From Pseudoneurospora amorphoporcata (lineage: Eukaryota > Ascomycota > Sordariomycetes > Sordariales > Sordariaceae): a stretch of 64,000 nucleotides of DNA. Below the pieces are notes generated by a model, which saw only the letters and a list, made by a program, of their open reading frames with translations, ran no database searches and was not told the origin of the DNA. The stretch covers positions 186,001 to 250,000 of the forward strand of contig MU859072.1 of NCBI GenBank assembly GCA_033297205.1, given 5' to 3'. A program made the translations under genes and the position numbers. Below are positions 10,528 through 21,233 of this stretch, in pieces (the stretch's first letter is position 1; every line of letters starts with the position of its first letter).

Positions 10528-11625
10528 CTACGCCTTTGACTTCCACTTTTGACGGTCTGACACGTTCACCCTCAACTGCTCCTTCACCTTGACCGAGCCC
10601 CAAAGCCCGTCCACCGTCTCCCTCACGGTATCGGGCAATGGCCCTGCTCTCGCCCCGGCCACGTTCGCCCGCAGTTGGTCGATTGTCTTTGCGCCAAAGA
10701 TGATGCCATCCCCTTCTCCCAGCGCCGAATGGTGCATCAGCCAGCGCAAGGCAGCATCCTGAAGCAGTATATGCGGTGACACTGCATCACAAGCTTCCTT
10801 CAGCGTCCAGATCGCCTGGTGCATGGCCGGATCATCGTATGTATCGATGGCGAAGGGCAAGGCGCTCGCTCCTCTCCAGCGAGTGCGCTTCAATGCCATG
10901 GATTCGGGGTCACCGAGAGCAAAAGTGACTTTGCCTGTGAGGAAACCGCCAGCTACCGGGCTGTAGGCATGGAAAGCGCGCGCAGTTGTGCTTGCGCAAC
11001 AGTGGCATCAGATTCTTCTCAGGGTGCCGTTGCAAAGCGTTATATTGTCCCTGGTACACCGACGGCTTGACGTAGCCCTTCTCGTCGCAGATGGCAAAGA
11101 GCTCTTCCATGTCCTTGATAGTATAGTTACAAAGTCCGAGCTAACCAAAATCAGTGTTCGTTGCTCCATCCTTGCCGCGGTCATAGACCTTGGAACACAT
11201 CATACCTTCTCAAATTTGCCGGCTTTATACTGGAGATCGAAAGCCCTAGCCTGTTTCTCCAATGCCGTACTCAGATCCGGCGCATGAGCATAGTAGACTC
11301 GCACACGGTCCACCCCGAGAAGGCCCAAAGTCTGGCTGATGCTAATGTCGATGCGCTCTTCGTCAAGATGCGGCAGACGACGGTCAGCGTTCGCTTTGGA
11401 GTCAATATTGAAGCCCTTGTCAGCTGCTTTGCTTTGACCTAGGAGCGTCTCGGCATTCCAAGTGTTGCCAGGCGGGTACACGGCGGCCGAGTCGAGCTCC
11501 AAGATGTTGAGCTCCTGCAAGACCGACAAAAAGTCCGATACTTTTTCAGGAGTGTCCCATGTGTAGGTGAAACTTCTCGCAGTGGTGCCAGTGCCCCCTG
11601 CTCCAAAAATCAGACGAGGTGGCAT
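10528..11625 (-). CDS. Aldo-keto reductase (AKR7/aflatoxin-aldehyde reductase type), frameshifted
   Basis: Exons 11206-11625 and 10528-11140, separated by a 65-nt intron (GTATGA donor, TTAG acceptor). The N-terminal exon shows the AKR catalytic tetrad: Asp45, Tyr50, Lys77, His114. Exon 2 continues with LGLCNYTI and VYQGQYNALQR, typical of the AKR7/AKR12-like group that reduces aldehydes with NADPH. The reading frame then breaks in an eight-base GC tract at 10976-10983: upstream residues are in one frame, while FHAYSPVAGGFLTGK and everything to the end (LRWLMHHS, GAKTIDQL) are in another. Exon 2 is 613 nt, one base off a multiple of three. A repeat-unit change of two bases would explain it; the frame-corrected length would be about 344 residues, normal for the family. 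No GT-AG intron can bridge the point. Either a genuine null allele or a base-call error. Confidence 0.82.
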
Positions 11626-12670
11626 CTTGATAAAGGCCCGTTTGCTGTTGAAACTGCAGTTGGCAACTGTCTCTTATCAACTACATGAGACTGCGCGATT
11701 TGAGTTCGGAAGGCTCGCCTGCTTTATAGCAGTCAACGTGCTGATCATCTCGTGAAACCTCAAGCTTGGTATCTGCAGCTTACATGTTAAATGCTTTGTA
11801 AGTTCTGATCCAATCAGATGTTCTTTCAACCTCTTATACAAATCACGAAACTAAGATGAAGCAACTACCTACAGTCAATCCTGAGGAATATAAACAAAAC
11901 CACGGCTACCACGCGCCCGTCGACAGACCAGTTAGAGGCCCAAAGATAAGGCCAAATAGGTGTGACTTCAACAACACTTGTACGGATCGCAAAAAAACGA
12001 GGCTTGCTTCTGTATGATACGGGTGTTGTAAGAGTGACGGACAACATGGGTTGTAACCCGCTGGCTCGTCAAGGTGGACATATCAGAAGCGATTGTGAAC
12101 ACCTCAGTCGCTACACCAACAACAATGACTGGAGTCCACGATGGAGATACAAAACCACCCCACCATGGCTTCGGCGCGAACAAGCTTGTAAAGCTGCGTC
12201 GATAGAAACGTCACACGCAAACTGCATGTCAAGCGTGTTACATGTGCCATTGTGACATCTTCGGGTGATTTGCTGGTCTTCGATTAACATCTTGCGATGA
12301 CTTCCCGGCTTTTTGGGGAGAAGACACTGTTGATTTTCGAGGCATCAACATCAAAAGTCCAGCTTAGGATACCGAAACCAGGTGAACGGGGCTCTGCAAA
12401 TCCTCCTTTTTGAGGCGGCTTTAAGCATATCTTCTCACATAAATTGGTATTTGGTATAGATGAATGATAACACAAGAGTCTCAAGCACAGGAACCATCGC
12501 AGCACCAAAGCAAAACATTTACACCAACATTTTGTCCACGACAACCAAAGGTTATAGACAAATATCGATACGAGCATGCAAGCCTAGCTTGGTCGGATTC
12601 CCTTAACGCTCAATCTCAGATAGAAACGCTCTCTCATCCCGACGAACTTTGCCCATCTTACCACAGAACC
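11626..12670. other. Divergent promoter region
   Basis: About 1 kb between the start of the aldo-keto reductase gene (-) and the proposed start of the Pro/Ser-rich membrane protein gene (+). The last 200 nt are an open extension of the downstream frame from 12464, but I regard it as leader (see that gene). Nothing else was recognised. Confidence 0.4.
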
Positions 12671-15109
12671 ATGATCCTCCTACCCAGAAAAAAAACCGCC
12701 GTCGAAGCCGGCTGGATTGTCTTTGCTGTGATCTTCTCCACCTTCACCTCCGCCCTCATCATCCTCCTCTGCTGGTGGACCACCCGTGGCTCAAGCAAGA
12801 AAAGCAGCAGCAACACACAACAACAACAGCAAAACGAAAGTTCTTCAAGGCAGCTAAGGTCCAGACGTTCAGTACGCTACTGGTACTATTATCCCGAGTA
12901 CTTTAGTCACAACAATGGATCATCAGGGTCACCGTCAGAAGATTATGCAAGTTATACCGGGACGGAATATCATTTGGAACAACAACAGACCCCGCATTAC
13001 TACATCTACCCGCCACCACCTTATCCTCCATGTCCAGATCCACCACCGCCGCCCCCACGGCCGCCGAGGACACCCCCGCATATTGCTGTGTATAGGACTA
13101 GGCCGGTTAATGTGATGAGCTTTTTAGATCGGACCCAGACGAAGAGGGAACCGCCACCTCCGCCGGCAGCGGACGTTACTTCGCCGGAAGGGACGAGTAC
13201 GCCACCTCGTGAGGATGGCTCTTCTTCTTCGAGTAGTTCTTCACCCGATGAGCCGCCTCTAGATGGGGATGGACCTCCGCCCCATGGTCCTAAAGGGGAT
13301 CCCTCAGGCGGTCCTCGTCCAGATGGTTCTGCACCTGGTTCACCTGATTCGATTATCATCGATGTTCACTCACCAAAACCAAATGGTTCTGTGCCTGGCT
13401 CACCTGATGCGCATATCATTGACGTTCACTCACCAACATCCAATGGCAGTGTGATCTCACGACAAGACCTTTCTGAGGCACAAGCTGATTTCGGCAAGCT
13501 TATGTCTGTAGCGGGTACGACCAGTGAGCGGAGTGCACCCTCTCAGGCTGGGTCTGAGCAGTCGACTTCGGTGAATCTCAATCACCGGAGTATGTCAAGA
13601 GCTTCGAAAGCATCGATACGGGAACCGGTTGTGGATGATGCGAAGGGAGCGCAGTCACCTAGACCAGATTCGCGTAAACAACGTTCGGTCGCGGGCTCGG
13701 AAGTAGGATCCCACCGTCAGGGCCCAGGAAGACCAACCTCGGGTGTTCGTTATGTGAAGGCTCCAACAGATGCGTCGTCAAAAGAAAGGCGTGGGTCCAA
13801 GGTAGCATCGCCAAAGGGGTCGTCAAAGGAAGGGCGCAGATCAAAGGTAGCATCATCACATGAGCATACTGCGTCTCCTTCAACATCATCATCGACCATC
13901 CGCTCAGCCAGTCCACCTCCCGCAAAAAATCGCCGAACCAGGAGCTCACAGGCTTCACGCCATTCTTCAATCCCCTCTAGACACTCTGGTACATCTCTCA
14001 TGCCAAGGGTCAGCCCATCGCCCCCAAGGTCTCACGCCTCCCATCACTCACTACTCGCCTCACACCCCCGACGCTCCAGTCCGCCTCAGTCTCCTACACC
14101 ATCCCATCACTCACCCATTCCACGCTCGCCAAGCCCCCACAGTCGTAGCTACAACCATAGCCAGAACTACAGCCGTCCTGCCTCACGAAAATCAAGCCCG
14201 CCACAGTCCCCCACACCCCTACATCACTCCCCAAGCCGATATAGCCACACGCATAGCCGAAAGCACTGCTGTTTTGGTGCCCGCCCCGCTTCACGACACT
14301 CATCAATATCAAGACCAAGATCAAGAGTATCCTCCATGCCACCATCGCCGACAGTGACGGATTTCGCTAGTATCTCGGAGATTTCCCACCCGCCTGGCTC
14401 TCCATCTCACAGGTCTTTCAGGTCTTCTAGGTCTCCCGCTTACGGGTCGGGTGGGTATGGGATGGCGGTGAGCCCCCAACGAGAAGAACAATATGAACGA
14501 AAAGGATCGCGCCAATCATCGACATATTCGAGACACTCAGGTGCGAAATCACCTTCGGCGGTTTCGGTGTCGGTTGTAGAGCTGCTGAGTTTGGAGAAGG
14601 ACTTGGATCAAACTGGGCAAAGGGGAGGGATGTCCCTTTTGGAGCATGAGGAGCAAGAAGAGCTTGATGAGCGAGAGGGCGATGAGACTGTGGTGCTGGA
14701 TGAGGAAGGACGGCCTCCAAGTCGGAGGAGTGTCTCTAGGGGCTCATCACACAGACAGGTGGAGTTGACCGAAGAAAGAGAGGCAGTGGACCATAAACAT
14801 GAGCATGACCATCACGACGACCTGGACCCAGAACACGAACCAGAAAGAGTGCCAGAAGACTACTACAGGTCATACTCACATGCCACTACCCCTGCTGCTG
14901 CCACCGTTACCGAGCCTCTACCCCCCTCCCCGAACCTTTCGGCCCACTCATCGAACCTCTCACCAAGATCACCCTATCACCCTGGAAAATACATACCTGT
15001 ACCTATACAGGTACCCAAGGAGAACCGACCACACCAAGCTAGTGTCTGTAGTGTCTCTGACAGCCCTGATTCTGGGATTGGTGGCGTCGGCGATGGCAAA
15101 GGTGAGTGA
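12671..15109 (+). CDS. Single-pass membrane protein with Pro/Ser-rich low-complexity tail, unknown function
   Basis: One exon. I chose ATG 12671 (812 residues), because it places a short basic N terminus directly before a transmembrane helix (about residues 12-36, AGWIVFAVIFSTFTSALIIL); the frame is open to an ATG at 12464, which would add 69 residues without a recognisable signal. After the helix come poly-Gln, an RS-rich run, a Tyr patch, and a proline cluster (PPPPYPPCPDPPPPPP). Residues about 215-260 contain a 20-residue tandem repeat with core GSPDxxIIDVHSP. The rest is Ser/Arg/Pro/His rich (many SPPQSPTP and RHSS motifs) with an acidic C-terminal segment. The composition predicts an intrinsically disordered cytosolic tail, rich in potential SP/TP and RxxS phosphosites. 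No enzyme domain. Possibly a cell-surface or septal adaptor; this is speculation. Confidence 0.7.
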   Translation: MILLPRKKTAVEAGWIVFAVIFSTFTSALIILLCWWTTRGSSKKSSSNTQQQQQNESSSRQLRSRRSVRYWYYYPEYFSHNNGSSGSPSEDYASYTGTEYHLEQQQTPHYYIYPPPPYPPCPDPPPPPPRPPRTPPHIAVYRTRPVNVMSFLDRTQTKREPPPPPAADVTSPEGTSTPPREDGSSSSSSSSPDEPPLDGDGPPPHGPKGDPSGGPRPDGSAPGSPDSIIIDVHSPKPNGSVPGSPDAHIIDVHSPTSNGSVISRQDLSEAQADFGKLMSVAGTTSERSAPSQAGSEQSTSVNLNHRSMSRASKASIREPVVDDAKGAQSPRPDSRKQRSVAGSEVGSHRQGPGRPTSGVRYVKAPTDASSKERRGSKVASPKGSSKEGRRSKVASSHEHTASPSTSSSTIRSASPPPAKNRRTRSSQASRHSSIPSRHSGTSLMPRVSPSPPRSHASHHSLLASHPRRSSPPQSPTPSHHSPIPRSPSPHSRSYNHSQNYSRPASRKSSPPQSPTPLHHSPSRYSHTHSRKHCCFGARPASRHSSISRPRSRVSSMPPSPTVTDFASISEISHPPGSPSHRSFRSSRSPAYGSGGYGMAVSPQREEQYERKGSRQSSTYSRHSGAKSPSAVSVSVVELLSLEKDLDQTGQRGGMSLLEHEEQEELDEREGDETVVLDEEGRPPSRRSVSRGSSHRQVELTEEREAVDHKHEHDHHDDLDPEHEPERVPEDYYRSYSHATTPAAATVTEPLPPSPNLSAHSSNLSPRSPYHPGKYIPVPIQVPKENRPHQASVCSVSDSPDSGIGGVGDGKGE
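13319..13453 (+). repeat. 60-bp in-frame tandem repeat
   Basis: Units start near 13319, 13379 and 13439 (third partial). Each encodes about 20 residues with GSxPGSPDxxIIDVHSP. Units differ by a few substitutions, so the duplication is not brand new. Confidence 0.75.
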
Positions 15110-15657
15110 AGATGGGTTGGAGTTGGAGTTGGAGCTGGAGTTGGCGCTTGAATGAGGTTCAGTCGAGCGGGAGGTGAGGGAGGTGAGGTGATTGGTGATG
15201 TTGCGAGTAGTTTAGAAAGTTTTGTGGTGATGGTGGAGCGAAGCGAGAATTTTGTTGGTACTGGAGGAGAGAATTGGTTGAGATTAGGCAAAGAGTAGGG
15301 CTATATGAGGAAGAAGTGACAGAAAACTTAACGAGAGAAGGGAAGGAGGGGGGTGAAGGGCGACGATTACGACCATACATGACATGGAAGAGAAGAGAAA
15401 AGTAAGGAGTTTATTACAAATCGGGCGGTGTTCCATAACAGACGCTTTCGCTGTCTAGTTACTGTAGGTACCTCTAGCCACTTCACAGGCAACAGAGGTG
15501 TCACCTCCCTCCTACCTTCCTTCCTTCCCTCCCAAGTTTGCACCCGTGCCCCGCGCCCTCTGCCAGCTCCTGCCTCACATGCCGCCAGCCCCTTCCGTCG
15601 CTTGGGGCCCGGGTACATAGGGTACTTCTTCGGGTCCCGTCTCCAACAAGAAAAAAA
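15110..15657. other. 3' region and spacer with GGAGTT minisatellite
   Basis: A short GGAGTT/GGAGCT hexamer array follows the stop codon directly (about 15118-15145), then a G/A-rich stretch and a TTCCTTCCCTCCC pyrimidine tract near 15510-15535. No coding signal. Confidence 0.45.
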
Positions 15658-15807
15658 GCGTGGTTGGGGCAGTGGTCTAGCGCGTCAGTCGATTTGGGTA
15701 GCAGGGTTGAAACTCCCGTAGAACCACAGTCAAAGACCGATTTTCTGAGGGCAATCTGAACACAAATCTCCTCATGAAGGACCCGGGTTCGAATCCCGGA
15801 CCGCGCA
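15658..15807 (+). tRNA. tRNA-like gene with a long interior (intron-containing tRNA or tRNA pseudogene; isotype not assignable)
   Basis: The ends look like a tRNA: 15658-15664 (GCGTGGT) pairs with 15800-15806 (ACCGCGC) with one G-U, followed by A15807. The T arm is perfect (CCGGG, loop TTCGAAT, CCCGG) and holds a consensus B box GGTTCGAATCC. An A-box-like TGGGGCAGTGG lies at the right place but has G where a pyrimidine is expected, giving a G-G mismatch in the D stem. The span is 150 nt, about 75 nt longer than a standard tRNA. I could not find a 5-bp anticodon stem joining the halves, so the isotype and splice points stay open. A T7 terminator follows at 15812-15818. Confidence 0.42.
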
Positions 15808-15811
15808 ATTC

Positions 15812-15818
15812 TTTTTTT
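15812..15818 (+). terminator. Pol III type T-run after the tRNA-like gene
   Basis: T7 directly downstream of the 3' end, with more T-rich sequence to 15900. It supports the locus being, or having been, a Pol III unit. Confidence 0.5.
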
Positions 15819-16783
15819 CTTTTCGTTTTTTTTTTCTTGTTTTCCTTTCTGGGTCTTCCTTTTCTTTTTCTTTTTGCCTTTCCTTTTTATGTTCCGTCAG
15901 TTGCAGTGCTCTTTTCCCTTGCACAAATCTGCTTCGGATTGAGGGACTTGGGTTTCGGACGTCTACAATCTCTCTCAATGGTGTCTGTCTTCTTTTTGTC
16001 CAGGAGACTGAGGGGAGTGAGCGTCAAGGCAAATTGCCAAGTTGAACTTGATCTCAGCTAGCCATGGATGTAGGCGTGATTTTGTATCGTCTCTCTCTGG
16101 ATTCCTTCTGCCTTAAATAACTCCAGCCGGTTCCCGCCTCTCTCCCAATGCATCCGGACGCAAAAGCACAAAACCACCCACCCTCTTCAGCGTGAGTGTT
16201 CAAGCCGAAAGAGCACCAAGTGAAAAAGGGGTAGTAAAAGTGGACCACTCAGCAGACGTGAACATGACCCAGCTTCTCCATTTTCCTACAACCCTCGCAG
16301 ACATACTGACAGCATCAACAATCATACCCATCTTCAGATAGGCAAATGGGAAGGCGAAGCAAGCAGGCGTAACCTAGAATAAACATGACAAAAGCCAGAT
16401 AGATACTTTATGTACAGTACACATTAACCAAACCTACACCCACACACCAAAAGCCATTGCGGACCGATCAATCAACAATGCTAGAAAGGGCCATGGCGCA
16501 ACAATCGCTTTCTCGTGATTCTAGCTTCCTTCTCTTCCCTATGCCATCCTCACACCCATGTTTTTTTCACAGTCCAAAATGGCGCAATGCTTAAACTCGC
16601 ACCGATAGCCATCCCCCGGCATCCACATCAAGTAAATCCCTTCTTCCACTTTCCAGGAATACTACCACCAAGCATCGAATCTTCCGCCCCATCTGGAATC
16701 TCCTCTACCGTGGCCTTAAACGACGTCCGCTTCTCTTTGTTCACGGGCGTTTGCGGCTTGGGAGTCATTGGATTCACCTGGTC
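15819..16783. other. Spacer and nucleoporin gene 3' region
   Basis: A strongly T-rich tract runs from 15812 to about 15900. The rest should include the 3' UTR of the nucleoporin gene (minus strand). Open frames here are shadows without domains. Confidence 0.4.
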
Positions 16784-19700
16784 CTACCTGGTGCTGAACA
16801 ACAAACTGCCCTGGGCCTCAGCCTGGGAAAGAATCTCCACTTTCCTCTTCAAATCTCTCGTGTCCCTCCTGGTAGCCGTGAGGCTCGCCATCTGAGCCGG
16901 ATCCCTGGTGCTCGCGGCAATCGCCACCAGCGCCTCCTCGGCTCTCGTCAGCAGCTCAGCGACCCAAGTGGTGATAGCACCGTCGCCGTTCTTGCCCGAG
17001 GCCGAGCCGCGGTGCTCAATCTCGCGAATCCAGGAGTCGACCACGAGGTTGATCCATTGCACGACCGACTTCCTGTGCTTGCTAACGAAGGGCGCCTCCT
17101 GAGCGTCAAACATGTTCTCCAGCACGCGGGCGATCAGAGTGTGAGGAACGCCCAGCTGCAGGAAGGCGGCGACGGGCCAGCAAGGGTCGGCGCCGATCGA
17201 GGCGTCCTGGTGGTTGTTGATAGCGTAGGCGCAGACCATGGGGAGAAGAGTGTCGACGGGGAAGATGAGGCTGTCGAAAGAGGTGCGGTGGGCAATGGAC
17301 TGGATCTGGGAGACAACAGCCTCGTACGGCATAGGGGGCGCAGCTTCGAGACCCTCAAAACCGTCGGGCAATGCCTCGCCTGCCTCGACGAGACGCCATG
17401 CCTCTTGCTTCTGCTCGGTTTCGAAGTGAATCTGGCTGATGAGATTCTCCCACGTCTCATTGATGGTGTGCGGGTTCTGGTAGTCCGCAGAGTTGTAGAT
17501 GAGCAGGCAGAGGTCGTAGTATCCGGCCTGATCGGCGAAATCGTTGAAGAGCTATACGGTACATGTTAGCAATGAGTAGAGCATCCCTATGATGGGGAAA
17601 AACTCACAGTAGAAAGGCCCTGGACGGGACCATCCAAAACCTTCTCGATATCAGGGAGCTTATCAGCTACTATGCGAGGGTCGGCCTTTAGTCTCTCAAG
17701 CAAATCGTCCTGGATGTGGGCAATCTCCAGAAGCTCATTTACTTCGTGGTTGAGGAGCTGCTGTTGCTGGCGGCTCACACCCACAGTGGTGACGCTGGCG
17801 TTCGCCTTCGCTCTGCTCAATAAGGTAATGCGTTCCTTGATGCCAAGAGGAAAGTCTGACTTGGCAAGATCAGCCTGCACTTGAGCGGCCTCGAAGAAGC
17901 GGCTCCGTTGCGTGTAGAAGCGGCACAGAAGATCAGCGTGCTGAGCATCTACCGCAGCGAGTCTCTGCAGGTATGTGATGACATGAGGAGAGTCGATGGC
18001 CAACATACGGTCGGTCCAACCCTTCTCAATGTACCAGTCGTACAAATCGAGATGGAAGACCTCATCTTCCGAGCTGTTGACGACGCTGTATGCCTCCGCC
18101 CGCTTGGTGGCAGCGAGGGTTGGCCTGCCGTCAACAATATCTGGTTCTGAGGCAGACGCAATCTCGAGACGGTCAAGCACCTCGTGAATCAAGGAATAGC
18201 AGCTTGTCCGGTCGTTGAAAGCCTTTTCACGGGGATCGTTGGCCGGCTTGCCTTCGTTGAACCAAGAAAGAGCCGAATTTCCACGGTCCTTCTCCCTCGC
18301 GACGACCAAGCACAGCTGGATAGCGCCAGCGTAGTACTTCAGGTTGATATATTGCTCGACGGCATTGCGAAGGTTGGTCATGGTCAGGCTTCCCGCCACC
18401 TGGTCAAACAACCGCAAGCTCTCCGCAAGCAGAGTGCGCATCAGGTTGGGGTTGCCCAGCGACTCGCTGGCCCGCTGCAATTGTTCTTGAGCCTTGAAGA
18501 TCACGACGTCATCAGGGGAGCAGAAAGTGCCACACCTTCTCCTGAGTGCATCGGCGACAGTCTCGACATTGGCTCCGTTGGCGATATTGCGGTTAACAAT
18601 AGCCTTGACCAGAACCTTGGCGAGCTCCTTTCCGGAGTCTTGGGAGAACAAGCTCTCATATGTAAGGTTTTGCAACTGCTGCTTAGACGTATCATCTAGT
18701 CGCATAAAGATGTCGGTTACGCGCTCATCAAACAACATCAGGACGAAGGAAATGCCCTCAGACACGCTGTCCATAAGCTGGCGCAGAGCGTGAAGAGACT
18801 GGTGCTCCAGCTGCAAAGCGATTTCCTCTTGTCTGCTAGAAACACGATCAGAGGGCCCAGCCAGGCCTTGAATGAGACTCTTGTTTTGCTCAAGGAATCT
18901 CCTTAGTCGTTGCACGCTTTCTTGCACCGTCGTGAGCTTGGGGATGGGAATTGCCGAGCCGACGGTGAACCCCCCCGAAGCGCTATCCGTGGCCATCGCA
19001 ATGACCTTGGACTTCCACAAGGTGCGGGTAAGGCGCGCAAGGTAAAGTACTAGCGCGTCGTGACGAGCCGAGAGCTGGACGTTGTCCTCCGGGGCCTGCA
19101 AGACATCTGCATCCGCGAGCTTTGGCTGACCACCATAGTTGATAAAGATGGAGCGCGCTCTGTCCTCAGTAAGAGGGTCCACAGCACGACGGGAGTCTCC
19201 TCCCTGACCGCATGCTACTGCCAACGCAGCCGCGACCATTTCAACCCTGCCATTGATGGTCGTAAAAGTCTTAACCTTGTTGTCCAAATCTTCATCGCCA
19301 GATGCAACGCGAATCGCATTGGCGAAGATGTCGATGAACCTCCTGCGACGAACGATATGAATGCCGGTGTTCGTGAGTACTGCGAATTCGCTTGGGGTGT
19401 GGTCGAACTGAACAGCTAGCTCGTTGCCGAATCCAAGCGGTTGCTTCGCAGCCGCAAAAGGCTTGCCAGTAAGACCGATAGCAAGAACACGGCTTCCGTC
19501 ACCCAAGGGGATCAAAGTACCTTGCTCAACATATCTGAGTACAGCGTTTTGCTTGAGTCTGCCGACATCGGGGGCTGATACAAAGAGCAAGTCCGTGCGA
19601 CTTTCATTGGAGCGAACAGCATCGAAGAAATAACCCGGGGCAAAACGTTGACCAAGACAACTCTCGGAAAGCAGACCGGACATCTGATCCTGAGCGGCCG

Positions 19701-21233
19701 CAGGCGCAGGTGCATATGCAACCGCAGTGTTGGTCTCGTTGCGCAGGGGAACCTGCTGACCTTCGCTCGTAGGAGGGAACTTGATGTATTGGACCTGCAT
19801 GCTCTGAGGAGCAAGGTTTGCTGAGGCGTTGAGCATATAGGATGCCGCGCTGGTTGCTGTAAGGAACAAGCGGCAGCCAGTGTTGGTGAGTGCCATGAGG
19901 TGAGACTTCGAAGCCTCTTGCGACGAGATGGCGCTAAGGGAGACGATCCTGACTCTTTCGTTAAGCAGTGGGTTTCTGTTCAAATCAACCATGTGGGTCA
20001 TATCACTGAGACACGAGACCTTGTTCTTCTCGATAACCTTTGTCAGTTTCCCAGACGGCTCCATGAAGTACGTTCGAATGGTGGACTTGTCCGAGAGGGA
20101 GTATAGGAGTTTCCGAGTATCGTCGACAACCAATTGGACAAGGTGTTCCTGATCACGGTGGCCCAAGAAACCCATTGGCACGGGGAGGTTAGGAACAACT
20201 GATGTCCAGCCGGGGTGTGTGTGATTGACCTTGGCGCATCTGCTCGAGAACCAGCGCTCTTCTTGCTGGTAAAGGAGCTCGTAGATATCGGTATCAGTAT
20301 AGCCACCAAAGAAGATACGGCCGCTCGCGGTACCGACGATTATGCTGACATCGGTGCTTCCGCGATGTACTGCCATTTTGGTTTGGTAGAGGGAGACGGT
20401 CTTCGATCCGGAAGTGGTAGGTGTCGCAGATACGCCCAATAGAACTACCTCGGTGCCCGTAGCAACGACTAGAATATGGGTGATGTTACTAACGAACACG
20501 CCAGGTTTGGGGGGCACCAGGGCGACAGCGCTAATGGTAGTGGTGGCATCTTCGTAGCCGATGAGTTCGGGGTTCGGGTGGGTATAGTCCCAGAGGAAGA
20601 GGGAGCTGTCAATAGCAGCCCACGCGTAGTTGATGTCGGCGAACAAGCCGAGTTGCGTGTTGACCTCTCCCCTGTTTAACCGCTCAAAGACTTGATCGGG
20701 GATGGGATGCATGTGAGTCTTCTTAAACGGGGCGCCGGGCGCGTCATCGGTGCTGTACATGTCATAGTCCGAGGAGGAGCCAGCTATTTAGCAGAGACAT
20801 GGTTAGCCAGTCCCAACAGGTTACCATGAGGGCAAAAGGGTTGGATAAGAAGCTCACCTCTAGCATAAGAGTCAACATCGGGGTAGTTCTCGTCACGTAG
20901 TAGGGTATTGGTGATGCGCCGCGCGGCCTTGGCAACCGGCGCTAGATCTGTGCGAGCTTGCGCCGGCACCATTGGGGCAGGCACCTGCGACACGGGACGA
21001 GCAACAGGTCCACCACCGGCGCCGCCAACGGGGCCGGAGACGGGCCCAGTCACGGGTCCGGAAGAAACACCTGCACCACCAGCATTATAGGACCCGAACC
21101 CTCCTAGCGCCGGTCTCGCAGTGTTCTTTTCAGGAAGCGAGTCCAAGTAGCGTCGAGCATCATCGGTCCTGGGCGCAGCTGGGGTGTTGAGGAATGCGCC
21201 GGGCACTTGGCGCATGGGTGTGGCTGGATTCAT
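16784..21233 (-). CDS. nup170: Nuclear pore complex scaffold nucleoporin (Nup155/Nup170 family)
   Basis: Exons 20858-21233, 17608-20783 and 16784-17551 give 1439 residues, between human Nup155 (1391) and yeast Nup170 (1502). Introns are 74 nt (GTGAGC/ATAG) and 56 nt (GTGAGT/ATAG); both keep frame. The N terminus is Gly/Pro-rich with GPV repeats; the N-terminal beta-propeller begins near residue 130 (PIPDQVFERLNRGEVNTQLG, WAAIDSSLFLWDY), and a long alpha-solenoid follows to the C terminus (for example QYINLKYYAGAIQLCL, FFEAAQVQADLAKSDFPL). These segments are diagnostic of the family. It is an inner-ring scaffold component that anchors the pore to the nuclear membrane. Identity is firm; the exact N-terminal start rests on the first ATG with a downstream donor. 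Confidence 0.95.

Noticed and set aside
12464..12670. N-terminal extension of the Pro/Ser-rich membrane protein from ATG 12464
   Set aside because: The added 69 residues have no signal or domain and a less biased codon pattern; the ATG at 12671 sits right before the basic-TM start, so the upstream part is treated as leader.
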